DNA of 64,000 nt from MVRE01 sp015660965 (lineage in GTDB: Archaea; Halobacteriota; Methanomicrobia; Methanomicrobiales; Methanospirillaceae): assembly GCA_050015095.1 (NCBI GenBank), contig JBEKCC010000004.1:132204-196203 (forward strand). Reading direction: 5' to 3'. The position numbers and the translations under genes are program-made. Each line of letters starts with the position of its first letter. The stretch's first letter is position 1. This document shows, piece by piece, positions 8,639 to 17,735 of the stretch. Below the pieces are notes generated by a model. It was given only the letters and a program-made list of their open reading frames with translations. It was not told the DNA's origin and did not search any database.

Positions 8639-9607
8639 ATGAACACCACTACAATGGATAAAGAGGCACTTGACCATCTTAAAGAAAAAACCGCCCGTAT
8701 TTCTGTCATATCCAACTCTTGTCTTGTGCTACTCAAATTCATTGTTGGGTTTGCCGTTGGTTCTGTGAGTATCATATCTGAAGCGATCCATTCTTCCATG
8801 GATCTACTCGCAGCTATTATTGCTTTTTTTTCAGTGAGAAAATCTGCTGAACCTCCCGATGCAGCCCATTCTTTTGGTCATGGGAAATTTGAAGATATTT
8901 CAGGATTTATCGAAGCTCTCTTAATATTTGTTGCAGCAATTCTGATAATTAGAGAGGCCATAGTGAAACTGCTGGGGGGGGGATCAGAACATTTCTCCCC
9001 AAATCTTCTTTACATTGGTATTGTGATTATGGGTATATCGGCACTTGCAAACTGGGTGGTATCCAATAGACTCATGAAAGTTGCGAAAACGTCAGAATCA
9101 ATTGCACTCGAAAGTGATGCTTGGCATCTAAAAACTGATGTTTATACTTCCATAGGAGTTTTTATCGGACTTATACTGATTCAACTTACTAAGATTACTT
9201 TATTTGACCCACTTATTGCAATCGGAGTAGCGATTGTTATTATCAAAGCAGCTTATGATCTTACTAAAAAATCTTCTTCTGACCTCCTTGATCACAGTTT
9301 ACCACAAAAGGTAGAACAACGAATTAAGAAAATTATTTGCGAACATGCGGTAGATTATGCAGGTTTCCATGACCTTAAAACCCGAAGATCTGGCCCAGAA
9401 ATCTTTATTGATTTTCATCTAGTAATGCCCGGTAAAGTTTCAGTAGAACAATCACACGACCTTGCTGATCATCTTGAATTGGATCTTAAAGTTGAATTTC
9501 CCCGATCAAACATAACCATTCATATTGAACCTTGTAATGAAGGGTGCACAAGATGCGGATCGTTTTGTACTTATTTTGAGAAAGAAAGGTCTCAAGACGA
9601 TTCGTAA
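8639..9607 (+). CDS. Cation diffusion facilitator (CDF) family metal efflux transporter with cysteine-rich tail
   Basis: Exports divalent metals (zinc, iron, manganese or cobalt) in exchange for protons. The 322-residue protein has about six membrane helices. Metal-site motifs HSSMD (helix II) and HLKTD (helix V) are HxxxD pairs, and HSFGHGKFED is the family loop. A cytoplasmic domain follows (about residues 210-295). Unusual is the C-terminal tail CNEGCTRCGSFC, four cysteines in twelve residues just after the HIEP end of the CDF fold. The ATG at 8639 is preferred over 8624 because GGTGAG precedes it. Divergence of metal specificity cannot be read from sequence. Confidence 0.9.
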   Translation: MNTTTMDKEALDHLKEKTARISVISNSCLVLLKFIVGFAVGSVSIISEAIHSSMDLLAAIIAFFSVRKSAEPPDAAHSFGHGKFEDISGFIEALLIFVAAILIIREAIVKLLGGGSEHFSPNLLYIGIVIMGISALANWVVSNRLMKVAKTSESIALESDAWHLKTDVYTSIGVFIGLILIQLTKITLFDPLIAIGVAIVIIKAAYDLTKKSSSDLLDHSLPQKVEQRIKKIICEHAVDYAGFHDLKTRRSGPEIFIDFHLVMPGKVSVEQSHDLADHLELDLKVEFPRSNITIHIEPCNEGCTRCGSFCTYFEKERSQDDS

Positions 9608-9809
9608 GCCAAATTAAAGGAGATATATCTTTTCTGACTGTAAAAACAGGTTAATTATAAAATAAATGCTAATAATCAATTATCACACACTACAAAATAT
9701 TAAATAGTGAATTGCCCTAGTTAGTTCTGATAATGGGTAATATCCTACAGACCCTTTCATCAATATGATGAATTCACATAAAAAATCTCAGTAAACTGTA
9801 GGTGTTAAA

Positions 9810-10013
9810 ATGTTAAGGATTAAGAAGAATAAACCAGTGGTTTCCGGTAACGTCCGATTATTTCGAGAAATCCGCCGTTTATACCTCAACCGTACATACA
9901 CCCCCATAAAAATAGGCGTGGTCGCGAGTTACCTTGTTCTTGCGATGCTATCGGCGTCCACTTCAATGTTTGGTATCCTTGTAGGTGCGATGCTTAGAAT
10001 CGCTGGATATTAA
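9810..10013 (+). CDS. Small membrane protein, function unknown
   Basis: A 67-residue product with a basic N-terminal half (MLRIKKNKP and RLFREIRRLYLNR) and a hydrophobic C-terminal half from about residue 37 to 64, long enough for one helix or a short hairpin. AGGTG lies 6-8 bases before the ATG. A T-run at 10023-10028 follows the stop. I recognise no family. Its own upstream gap and a downstream terminator argue that it is a real monocistronic gene. The upstream gap 9608-9809 is AT-rich and holds nothing else I can support. Confidence 0.6.
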   Translation: MLRIKKNKPVVSGNVRLFREIRRLYLNRTYTPIKIGVVASYLVLAMLSASTSMFGILVGAMLRIAGY

Positions 10014-10022
10014 AATTAAATC

Positions 10023-10028
10023 TTTTTT
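10023..10028 (+). terminator. T-run terminator after the small membrane protein gene
   Basis: Six T directly after the stop codon of the 67-codon gene, in AT-rich surroundings. Confidence 0.45.
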
Positions 10029-10111
10029 AATAGACACATGTAGGATTACCTAAGAGAATGGCGCTCTACTTATGCAATTGATAACAACAACACTATCTTG
10101 TGACAGACAAA

Positions 10112-10131
10112 CGAGATTTTTAAGTATCTCG
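10112..10131. repeat. Short inverted repeat between convergent genes
   Basis: CGAGAT and ATCTCG flank an eight-base loop. It lies in the 229-base gap 10014-10242, between two genes whose 3' ends face each other. It could be a bidirectional 3'-end hairpin. The rest of the gap shows no gene. Confidence 0.3.
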
Positions 10132-10242
10132 CTGCATGAGAACGACTAATTTAGGGGTCATGAAAATAAACAGTTTGATATAACATTGATTGGGTCAGAC
10201 AGCCATTAAAAATAAAGGAGGGTGAAATCTCTCTAAATATAG

Positions 10243-10671
10243 TTATTGCACAATGACGGTTCCTGTCATGTCAGGATGGATTGAACAATAGTAAGGAAAC
10301 GAGCCTGCTTGATCAAACTTTTTACTAAATGATTGGGAGTATGAAAGGACATCTGAACCCGAAACAGATTTATCATTAAACATAATGCGATGCGAGACCG
10401 GGTCAAGATTTTCCCATCGCACAATCGACCCTGCTTTTACAGTAATCGTTTGCGGTTTGAATGCAAAATTGTTGATACTAATGGTGTTTGCTGAAACAGA
10501 TGCTTGGCTAATAGGAGTAGGTACTACTGTTATTTGAGGTAGAGTCGTAGATTCCACTGAAACCGTTGGTACAACCGTTGTTTGAGATTGTGGTTGCGGG
10601 GCTTGAGAACAACCAGCAATCAGAACTGCTATTATAACAATTATGAGTAAAGTTGTTGCGAAGATTTTCAT
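10243..10671 (-). CDS. Cupredoxin (plastocyanin-like) lipoprotein
   Basis: A 142-residue exported type 1 copper protein. The N-terminus is a lipoprotein signal peptide with lipobox LIAGC (about residues 17-21). A Thr/Pro/Ser/Gln-rich linker follows to about residue 60, then a cupredoxin domain. Copper ligands are visible as SHRIMFND (first His) and YYCSIHPDMTG (Cys, His, Met). The likely role is extracytoplasmic electron transfer or copper binding; the partner is unknown. It is a single gene, divergent from the flavoprotein at 10789. Confidence 0.88.
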   Translation of the reverse strand: MKIFATTLLIIVIIAVLIAGCSQAPQPQSQTTVVPTVSVESTTLPQITVVPTPISQASVSANTISINNFAFKPQTITVKAGSIVRWENLDPVSHRIMFNDKSVSGSDVLSYSQSFSKKFDQAGSFPYYCSIHPDMTGTVIVQ

Positions 10672-10788
10672 ACAAATCCATCATCTACAATGGGTCATAT
10701 AAGTTACTGATTTGGTAAAATATATCCGAAACGGGGGTTTAATAAGAGAAATGTCCTATCATTCCGGCAGATCTAGGAGTATGAGATT

Positions 10789-11358
10789 ATGAAAAAAGTC
10801 CTGATTATTTGTGGGAGCCCACGTCCTGAAGGGAATACTGCACAGATAGCAAAGGAGTGTGCAAAGGTTATCGAGAATCGCGGTGTTTCGACAGAAATTA
10901 TCTCATTTGCCGAAAGGAAGATTGAATCCTGCATTGCCTGTTACCAATGCAAGGACCTTGGTGAATGTTCGATCGATGACGGATTAAATGCAATAATCAA
11001 AAAACTAAGAGATGCCCAAGGCTTTATCGTGGCATCTCCGGTTTATTTTGGGACTGCCCGTGGGGATGTAATGTCTGCACTTCAACGAATTGGTATGGTG
11101 TCAATGGCATCTGACAATTTCCTAGCTGGTAAGGTTGGGGGGCCAATCGCAATTGCACGAAGGGGAGGACACACCTCCACATTACAGGAAATGCTAATGT
11201 TTTATCTAATAAACGAAATGATTGTGGTTGGATCCACATATTGGAACATGGTTTTTGGTAGGGATCCGGGTGATATCTGGAAGGATGAGGAGGGGATTGC
11301 AACTATTCGTATTTTCGCTGAGAACGTTGCAGAGGTTGTAAAAAAATTGGATTACTAG
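10789..11358 (+). CDS. Iron-sulfur flavoprotein (NADPH-dependent FMN reductase family)
   Basis: A 189-residue flavodoxin-fold protein. The N-terminal FMN phosphate loop is IICGSPRPEGNTAQIA. The compact cysteine motif CIACYQCKDLGEC (C-x2-C-x2-C-x5-C, about residue 48-60) is the 4Fe-4S site of archaeal iron-sulfur flavoproteins, which take electrons from ferredoxin and reduce oxygen or peroxide. TAGGAG lies upstream of the ATG. It is one of five such flavoproteins in this window (28647, 30954, 31575 and 51595 are the others). Confidence 0.88.
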   Translation: MKKVLIICGSPRPEGNTAQIAKECAKVIENRGVSTEIISFAERKIESCIACYQCKDLGECSIDDGLNAIIKKLRDAQGFIVASPVYFGTARGDVMSALQRIGMVSMASDNFLAGKVGGPIAIARRGGHTSTLQEMLMFYLINEMIVVGSTYWNMVFGRDPGDIWKDEEGIATIRIFAENVAEVVKKLDY

Positions 11359-11389
11359 TGAACGATTTTATTAAACCCCTCGCATCCTC

Positions 11390-11395
11390 TTTTTT
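11390..11395 (+). terminator. T-run terminator after the 10789-11358 flavoprotein gene
   Basis: Six T, 32 bases after the stop. On the opposite strand, an A-run at 11477-11484 gives eight T for the leftward iron-transporter operon, so the convergent gap holds a terminator for each direction. Confidence 0.5.
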
Positions 11396-11476
11396 ACTCA
11401 ACAGGTCATTTGGGGTGTTACGCATAGAGTGATAAAACAAATTTTTTGAATTGCGAAAAAAATCTATTTGCACTTT

Positions 11477-11484
11477 AAAAAAAA
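11477..11484 (-). terminator. T-run terminator for the leftward helicase/iron-transporter operon
   Basis: Eight A on the + strand (eight T in the transcript) 14 bases after the stop of the VIT-type gene. Confidence 0.5.
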
Positions 11485-11497
11485 TCGTTATTTTGGG

Positions 11498-12379
11498 TTA
11501 AATATTCACATTGAGAACTGCACGGATCGCTAGACCAATTAAAAATGATACAGCAGCAATACCCATGCTAATTAGGGCCATTTCAAGAAAACGTCGCCAA
11601 AAGGGTAGATCTTTGGCAACAGAAATATAAAACGTGAACAGAAATACGATACAGATTGCCGCAGTAAGCGTAATAGGAAGCGCAAAGTACGGGTTTGAGA
11701 GTATCAAATAAGGTAGAACCAACAGAAAAACAGTAACTACATACGTGCTACCTGTATAGATAGAAGCTTTTAATGGATTTGTTGCCTCTCTATCCGATTT
11801 TTGTGATAGATATTCGGATGCCCCCATAGAAAGTGATGCAGCAATTCCTGTAATGAGCCCCGCGACAGCAATTACTTGAGAGTTTTGGATGGCAAAAGTA
11901 AGACCAGCAAGAGTTCCCGTAAACTCCACAAGTGCATCGTTCAGTCCTAGTACAACCGAACCCATGTAACGCAAACGTTCCTCGTCAAGAAGATCAATGA
12001 GTTCCTTTTCATGTGTTTCTTCATGGGCAATGATCTCTTTCACTTCTGGTATGATCGTACCGAGCTTGTGGTAGACAACTTGTGATCGCTTCTCTAACCC
12101 TTCCATCAGTTTGAATGTAAATGTAATTCCAAGAAGACGCGCCAGTAAGTAGTAAAACCAAGTTTTTAGTGTATCGGGACCAATATCGCGTTTAGTGTAT
12201 CCCTTCCAGATTTGATAATGCTCATATTCTTGAGATGCGATGCGATTGAGCACGTCCCGGTTATGAGGATTAGAGGTTATTGATGCAATCTTTGTATAGA
12301 TTTCATATTCTGTAAGTTCCCCTTTTTGCATTACGAGAAGGGTATCAAACATATATTGATTTTCTGGTGTTTCAATCAT
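11498..12379 (-). CDS. Ferritin-like/VIT1-CCC1 fusion iron transporter
   Basis: A 293-residue membrane protein. Residues about 10-130 form a ferritin-like (erythrin) four-helix domain with iron-ligand patterns EYEIYTKIA, EYEHY and EETHEKEL. The remainder has five hydrophobic segments of the VIT1/CCC1 family, including LGLNDALVEFTGTLAGLTFA and GITGIAASLSMGASEY-like helices. Known relatives move ferrous iron or manganese across membranes, with the ferritin-like part capturing the metal. Its ATG overlaps the helicase stop by 4 nt, so it is the second gene of that operon. Confidence 0.9.
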   Translation of the reverse strand: MIETPENQYMFDTLLVMQKGELTEYEIYTKIASITSNPHNRDVLNRIASQEYEHYQIWKGYTKRDIGPDTLKTWFYYLLARLLGITFTFKLMEGLEKRSQVVYHKLGTIIPEVKEIIAHEETHEKELIDLLDEERLRYMGSVVLGLNDALVEFTGTLAGLTFAIQNSQVIAVAGLITGIAASLSMGASEYLSQKSDREATNPLKASIYTGSTYVVTVFLLVLPYLILSNPYFALPITLTAAICIVFLFTFYISVAKDLPFWRRFLEMALISMGIAAVSFLIGLAIRAVLNVNI

Positions 12380-14544
12380 TCATTTTTCCCACCAGTTTCT
12401 TTTTCCTTTGACTCAGTTGTGATTTTTGGTACCGATAAAATTGGTAACGTTCGGATTGTTTTCATGAATTCTTCAACATGGTAATGTTCAGAGAGTATCA
12501 TATCGGTTAGAACATCATTTGGTAATACTGAACTGAATTTCCATGTTTCTGATGGAGGTAAAGGTAGATTTTTTCCAATTGTATCCCGATCCATCTCTTT
12601 AATTACAGACAATATCTCTTCCACGCGCTTTCCTGCGCTTTCCTTGCCCATGTTTTGAATTTGCAATACAAAGTCACTATACCTTACTCTTGCCCGTTTA
12701 CCGAGCATTTTTCCCACCACTATGGTGAGAAGCCGGTTAAAAACGCTTCCATGTGATGAGAGAACAATTACCTCTACACCTTTTCCAATCTGCCTTTCCC
12801 ATATAAGCAACCCCTTTCTTGGGATTCTAGATGGCAAGCGTTGAATTCGGTCGAGAAGAATTCCTTGTTCAAGGGGGAGTAGTGGCAAAGCTGACGTACC
12901 TCGAGAGAGAATTTCCTGAACTGCTGAACAGACTAACGGTGAGAAGCCAGCTTGCCCACCACCCGTCCAGAATGCCCTAGATGTCTGTTCGGTGCCAGGT
13001 ACAACGACAACAAGATTATGACCCTCATCGCATTTCACCATCGACCAGACTTTCCCTCCAAGAGAGAACTCACCGGAAGCTCGACTCGTAACGAAGTGTG
13101 AGTCAAGCTTTCCAATTATCTCTCCATCAGGTGTTATTGCGCGGAACTCCCCACCACCGATGATGACAGAATACAATTCTTTCCAATTCGCATTTCCAAA
13201 CATCTGTTCCGCACGATCTCCTAACATCAGCATGTCACCATCAGTAGTTAGGTATCCTTTTTCAATTGCATAAGTCACAATTTTACCAATAATGGTAGTT
13301 GTGATGCCAGCAAATGGAGGGAGGGAACGAAGATTCTGTTCAAGTTGCCTGCGGGTTGTGCGATGCATTCGGTGAACAAATAGAAACATCTGCTGGACTA
13401 GAACATTATAAGGTTTTTTTGGCGGGACAAGCGGTTCGACAGCCCGTTGCACTGCATTCTCAATGATTGCAGTACTACAAATTAGTTCACAAGCATCGCG
13501 AAGTACCCAAGCAACGTAAGCAGATTTTCCACGTCTACCACTCCTACCCATACGCTGCAAAAATGAGGAGACCGAATTTGGTGGTCCAAGTTGCACAACT
13601 ACATCAAGATCTCCAATATCAATCCCTAATTCGAGAGTGCTCGTACAGATGATACATGCACCACCTTCTCGTGCGAATGCATCCTCCGCTTTTTTACGCA
13701 CTGATACTGAAAGTGATGAATGATGAATATAAACATTTTCTATCCTTGAAGAGATCGAATTCATAACATTTTCCGCATCGCGTCGACTATTTACAAAAAC
13801 GAGTGCCTTTTTTCCTGAGACAATGCGTACTACTGCATCTATACGATATTTTTCTTCTGGCTCAATTACAAAAGAGAAACGCTTTTCTTTTGTTGGAGGG
13901 GAAATTGATACTACTTCCTCCTCCTGCCGATGATCGGAAAGCCACGAGAGAATCTCCGAAGGATTACCTACAGTGGCTGAGAGACCGATACGCTGGATAG
14001 GACGTTTTGCAATCTGATCGATTCGGTAAAGTATTGTTTTAAGATGCACCCCACGTTCTACCTCAACAAAAGCATGTAGTTCATCGATAATCACATAACG
14101 GAGATTTTTTAGACCCGCAGCAAGTTTTGGTTCATGAAGGAGCACTTCGAGTGATTCTGGTGTGATCATAAGAATGTGGGGTTTTTCACCTTCCTTCCAT
14201 GAACGATCACCTTTTGGGACATCCCCATGCCATTTCATCAATGTGAGTCCGGTCGGAATGCAAAAATTTGCGAACCGCTCTTCTTGATCATTAATTAACG
14301 CTTTGAGTGGTGAGATGTATAAACACGCTACGCCAGACCACCCATTCTTCAACAGGTCATCAATGATTGGGATCAAAGCTGCTTCAGATTTGCCACCTGC
14401 TGTTGGTGCAATAATTAAAGTATCCTTTCTTTTTGATAAAGCACGATAAGAGCGTTCCTGTACCTCCCGCATTTCTGTCCAACCCAATCGTTGACTGAGT
14501 ACTGTCTGAAGGGATTCGTGCAACGATGTGAATGCTGATACCAT
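12376..14544 (-). CDS. Lhr-like superfamily 2 DEAD/DEAH-box helicase
   Basis: ATP-dependent nucleic acid helicase of 722 residues. Motifs in order: Q-like region MREVQERSYRAL, Walker A APTAGGKSE (motif I), SPLKALINDQ (Ia), DELHAF (II), GLSATVGNP (III), LGIDIGDLDVVVQLG (V) and QRMGRSGRRG (VI). The motif VI and the PP-x-S-V-x-S-F-L-Q spacing resemble the Lhr core. It is shorter than full Lhr (about 850-900 residues), and its C-terminal region is of the archaeal Lhr-like type. I chose the ATG at 14544; a TTG at 14598 would add 18 residues. A DNA repair role is inferred from the family. Confidence 0.88.
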   Translation of the reverse strand: MVSAFTSLHESLQTVLSQRLGWTEMREVQERSYRALSKRKDTLIIAPTAGGKSEAALIPIIDDLLKNGWSGVACLYISPLKALINDQEERFANFCIPTGLTLMKWHGDVPKGDRSWKEGEKPHILMITPESLEVLLHEPKLAAGLKNLRYVIIDELHAFVEVERGVHLKTILYRIDQIAKRPIQRIGLSATVGNPSEILSWLSDHRQEEEVVSISPPTKEKRFSFVIEPEEKYRIDAVVRIVSGKKALVFVNSRRDAENVMNSISSRIENVYIHHSSLSVSVRKKAEDAFAREGGACIICTSTLELGIDIGDLDVVVQLGPPNSVSSFLQRMGRSGRRGKSAYVAWVLRDACELICSTAIIENAVQRAVEPLVPPKKPYNVLVQQMFLFVHRMHRTTRRQLEQNLRSLPPFAGITTTIIGKIVTYAIEKGYLTTDGDMLMLGDRAEQMFGNANWKELYSVIIGGGEFRAITPDGEIIGKLDSHFVTSRASGEFSLGGKVWSMVKCDEGHNLVVVVPGTEQTSRAFWTGGGQAGFSPLVCSAVQEILSRGTSALPLLPLEQGILLDRIQRLPSRIPRKGLLIWERQIGKGVEVIVLSSHGSVFNRLLTIVVGKMLGKRARVRYSDFVLQIQNMGKESAGKRVEEILSVIKEMDRDTIGKNLPLPPSETWKFSSVLPNDVLTDMILSEHYHVEEFMKTIRTLPILSVPKITTESKEKETGGKNE

Positions 14545-14738
14545 ATGTTTGAGTAATGATTGCTGGGGATACGTTATGGGTTTTTGGTTTGGGGGCAATT
14601 TTGAATGGCATCCGGGGCTATAAAATGTTTAATATCGAAGTTTTTGGCAAAATATACCTTTTTTATTTAATAATACACAATTGATTGTGAATAAATTGAA
14701 AAAGGTAATTTAGGATAAATTCTGAATTTTTCAAAATT

Positions 14739-15479
14739 TTATTTATACAATTTTTTATAACAGGAGTAACAGACTGGTTTTTCAACAGATTGCTTTGATT
14801 CTTTTCCACAGACATGACAATAATTCTCTTCATATTTTGGATCTGAATAGTTGGCCCAGATAGGATAGCACTTTGAACATAATGGTCGGGAAGGATTAAC
14901 TTCCATCTTTACACCACATCGAATACAGAATCCTGTACCCACCATTTGTGAGGATGGGGCTTTTATGGTAAATTTTGAAGTACCATAACTTTTTTTCTGA
15001 ACAGCACTTTTATCATCTATTTTTTTAATTGAATACTGAAATTGTTTACCCTCATTCCAAATGTCTTCAACATATTTTTTCACTTCATTAAAAACATCAG
15101 GATCGGTTTCGTGGTCAATTTTAAAACCCATCTCCCAATTTTTTTGCTGTGAAACATCCAATAAATTCATCGAAGAAACGATGGCAGTTTTTTCATTACT
15201 GTAGCATTTTGCATGCAACGATTCTAACATCAAAATATTAATATTTTTCAATTTTTGTAAAAATTCCAAATCTTCAGGATTTATATTCATTTTTTCTTCT
15301 TTCCGGCAAACTACTTTGATATTGACAGGTGGTATTGAAGCGTCCAATCTCTGAATTTCTCTCTTCAAAATGGGGGATAACTGGATATAGGGGGATATTA
15401 AATATAATCTTTCCTTGGAATTTTTTATCAAATCTTCAATAGCGGCAGATAAACCGTTTGTTGTCAAAAATTTTATCAT
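14739..15479 (-). CDS. Phospholipase D-like nuclease domain protein with two C-terminal zinc ribbons
   Basis: A 246-residue protein. The N-terminal part (1-135) is PLD-like, starting FLTTNGLSAAIEDLI and carrying one HxK motif in LHAKCYSNEKTAIVSSMN; the usual aspartate of HxKxxxxD is replaced by glutamate. After a linker, four CxxC pairs follow (CIRCG, CSKCY, CHVCG, CYSCY), enough for two zinc ribbons. Base composition is extreme: at 15241-15300 only 11 of 60 bases are G or C. AT-rich gaps of about 140-150 bases flank it. It was probably acquired horizontally. Function is unknown; DNA or RNA binding or cleavage is inferred. Confidence 0.8.
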   Translation of the reverse strand: MIKFLTTNGLSAAIEDLIKNSKERLYLISPYIQLSPILKREIQRLDASIPPVNIKVVCRKEEKMNINPEDLEFLQKLKNINILMLESLHAKCYSNEKTAIVSSMNLLDVSQQKNWEMGFKIDHETDPDVFNEVKKYVEDIWNEGKQFQYSIKKIDDKSAVQKKSYGTSKFTIKAPSSQMVGTGFCIRCGVKMEVNPSRPLCSKCYPIWANYSDPKYEENYCHVCGKESKQSVEKPVCYSCYKKLYK

Positions 15480-15631
15480 TCAAATGCCTCAATACAACCT
15501 ACCAACCGCCTATAACATAAAAGTATCATTATTTTTACGTTTTAACTCATTTTCAGATTACTAATTAAAAAAGACTGATTTCTATCGATCTTATATGATA
15601 TAATTTATTTTAAAAATAACTTTTACTAAAA

Positions 15632-16045
15632 TTATAATGAAAAATTTCGAACAATTTTTGAATGAATCATTTCTTTTGGTAGGGCTCCGATCAACCTGTC
15701 TACCATTTGACCATTTGCAAAAAATAGCATTGTCGGGATTGCTGAGATGCCAAACTGCATAGCAATGCGCTGATTCTCATCTGTATTGCACTTACCGAAT
15801 GTAACTTTACCAGTAAACTCCTGTGCAAGTTCTTCAACTATAGGCGCAACACGGCGACATGGTCCACACCACTCGGCCCAGAAATCAATTACAAGATGCG
15901 GGTTTTCACGGACGATTTTGACAAAGTGAGCTTCATCTATAACTATCACGTTTGCATGGTGTTGTGCAGGTTTTTTTGTAGGAGTAAACCGGTCACGAAG
16001 CTCCTGCATTTTCTTTTCTCGAATTTTTGCTAATTCATCATCCAT
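15632..16045 (-). CDS. Thioredoxin with N-terminal extension
   Basis: Cytosolic thiol-disulfide carrier, 137 residues. The redox site is WAEWCGPCRRVAP and the cis-proline loop is SAIPTMLFF. About 30 extra charged N-terminal residues (MDDELAKIREKKMQELRDRF) precede the thioredoxin fold; this segment is predicted helical by composition. The reductase fused to glutaredoxin at 25373 is a candidate partner but not a neighbour. Confidence 0.93.
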   Translation of the reverse strand: MDDELAKIREKKMQELRDRFTPTKKPAQHHANVIVIDEAHFVKIVRENPHLVIDFWAEWCGPCRRVAPIVEELAQEFTGKVTFGKCNTDENQRIAMQFGISAIPTMLFFANGQMVDRLIGALPKEMIHSKIVRNFSL

Positions 16046-16156
16046 GATCCAATATTGTAAAATGTGGGTAATGAATGATCTGTTGGTTGAAATCGAGTTT
16101 CACGACTGAGTAAAGTATATCAGCGCACGTAAACAATAGTATAAACCTGATTACGG

Positions 16157-16231
16157 AGCGAGGTGGGGTAGTCAGGATATCCCGACGGGCTCATAACCCG
16201 TAGATCGATGGTTCAAATCCATCCCTCGCTA
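16157..16231 (+). tRNA. Initiator tRNA-Met (CAT)
   Basis: Acceptor AGCGAGG pairs with CCTCGCT at 16224-16230, discriminator A at 16231. The anticodon stem CGGG-CTCATAA-CCCG has three consecutive G-C pairs next to the loop and the molecule starts with A1-U72; both are initiator features in archaea. T-loop GTTCAAATC. CCA is not encoded. TATA-like AAGTATATC lies at about 16113-16121. Confidence 0.93.
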
Positions 16232-16298
16232 TATTTTGATTCCACAGATTTTTCTAATTTAAACGATGACTTCTGTCCATTTCTATTAGTATGTATAT

Positions 16299-17726
16299 TT
16301 ACGATTCAGTTTTAAATGATTCGAGGTTTACCTGGTATGTACCAATTACATAATCAATTTCGGGTTTATTTCCTTGTTCTCCATCAATAGGTAATGGATA
16401 ACACCCAGTTAAGCACCCGGTGCAGAGCTGGTCTTGCTTGATTCCAATCGCTTCTACCAAGGCTTGGAGTGAAATATGGTGTAACGAACTTGCTGTTATA
16501 CTTCGTTTAACTTGTTCTTCCACTTTATCGCTTGCTATTAACTCCTCGCGGGTTGGCATGTCTACACCAAGATAGCAAGGTGCCTTGATTTGAGGAGAGC
16601 CAATCCTGACATGAACCTCACGAGCACCTGCTTCTCGAAGCATATCAATAATACGTTTTGACGTTGTACCTCGCACTATACTATCGTCAACAAGAACAAT
16701 AGATTTGTCCTTGAGATGTGCCGGGATTGGGTTGAGCTTGATACGAACTGCCTTTTCACGCAGTTTCTGTGACGTCATTATGAATGTACGACCTATGTAC
16801 CTGTTTTTCAACAGGCTCTCAACATACGGAATGTTTGATTTTCTGGCATAACCAATTGCATATGCGGTTCCGGAGTCTGGTATGGGGGAAACTACATCCG
16901 CAGCGATAGGATCTTCATCAAATAATTTCCCACCGATTGTAGAACGGACATCATAAACAAGAACACCATCGATAACTGAATCTGCACGTGCAAAATAGAT
17001 ATATTCAAAAATACAGTGAGCACGTGAAGAAGCCACTGCAATTTGGGTACAACGGATTCCTTCGTTATCGATCCTGACGAGTTCTCCGGGTTTTATATCG
17101 CGAATAAACTTTCCGTTTAGCGCATCTATAGCTACACTTTCTGATGCGACCACGTATCCTTGTTCAATTTTTCCAATGCAAAACGGTTTAATGCCAAGTG
17201 GGTCACGGAATGCATAAATGATTCCATCAATCATCATGACAACCGAGTATGAACCATGTAATCGACGCATGCAGAGATGAACTGCATCTTCAACGCAGCC
17301 AGATTCGCTAATCGCGTCAATTAAGATACGAGCGATGACTTCCGTATCAGTTGTTGTTGTGAAGATTTGCCCTGATTGTTCGAACTCGGATCGTAGTTCG
17401 CGAGTATTGATAAGGTTACCATTATGTGCTAGGGAAAATGAGTGATCCTTAAACTGGAAATTGAGAGGTTGGATGTTTTCAGGGAGGTTAGAACCGGTTG
17501 TTGGGTATCGCACATGCCCAACACCACTCATGCCTTTTAAACTTGCAAGAGTGGCGGGAGAGAAAACATCGGCGACGAGACCTTGTCCTTTAGATTTATA
17601 AAGAGTGGACCCATCATAAGTGGAAATACCTGCGCTCTCCTGCCCCCGGTGTTGGAGCGCATACATAGCATAATAGAGCTGGATGGACACACCGCCAGCA
17701 TCCACGATGCCAACGATTCCACACAT
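16299..17726 (-). CDS. purF: Amidophosphoribosyltransferase
   Basis: First committed step of purine synthesis: PRPP plus glutamine to phosphoribosylamine. The 475-residue protein starts MCGIVGIVD, so Cys2 becomes the N-terminal glutamine nucleophile. The PRPP motif is VLVDDSIVRGTTSKRI. The cysteines of the iron-sulfur subtype are all visible: HCIFEYIYFARADS, APCYLGVD and CTGCLTGC, so this is probably the oxygen-sensitive 4Fe-4S form. It follows rpl37e by nine bases in the lsm-rpl37e-purF operon. Confidence 0.96.
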   Translation of the reverse strand: MCGIVGIVDAGGVSIQLYYAMYALQHRGQESAGISTYDGSTLYKSKGQGLVADVFSPATLASLKGMSGVGHVRYPTTGSNLPENIQPLNFQFKDHSFSLAHNGNLINTRELRSEFEQSGQIFTTTTDTEVIARILIDAISESGCVEDAVHLCMRRLHGSYSVVMMIDGIIYAFRDPLGIKPFCIGKIEQGYVVASESVAIDALNGKFIRDIKPGELVRIDNEGIRCTQIAVASSRAHCIFEYIYFARADSVIDGVLVYDVRSTIGGKLFDEDPIAADVVSPIPDSGTAYAIGYARKSNIPYVESLLKNRYIGRTFIMTSQKLREKAVRIKLNPIPAHLKDKSIVLVDDSIVRGTTSKRIIDMLREAGAREVHVRIGSPQIKAPCYLGVDMPTREELIASDKVEEQVKRSITASSLHHISLQALVEAIGIKQDQLCTGCLTGCYPLPIDGEQGNKPEIDYVIGTYQVNLESFKTES

Positions 17727-17735
17727 GGTAAAACT

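Noticed and set aside
10206..10240. Strong ribosome-site-like AAAGGAGGGTG followed by a start
   Set aside because: The frame closes after three further codons, so no protein is encoded.
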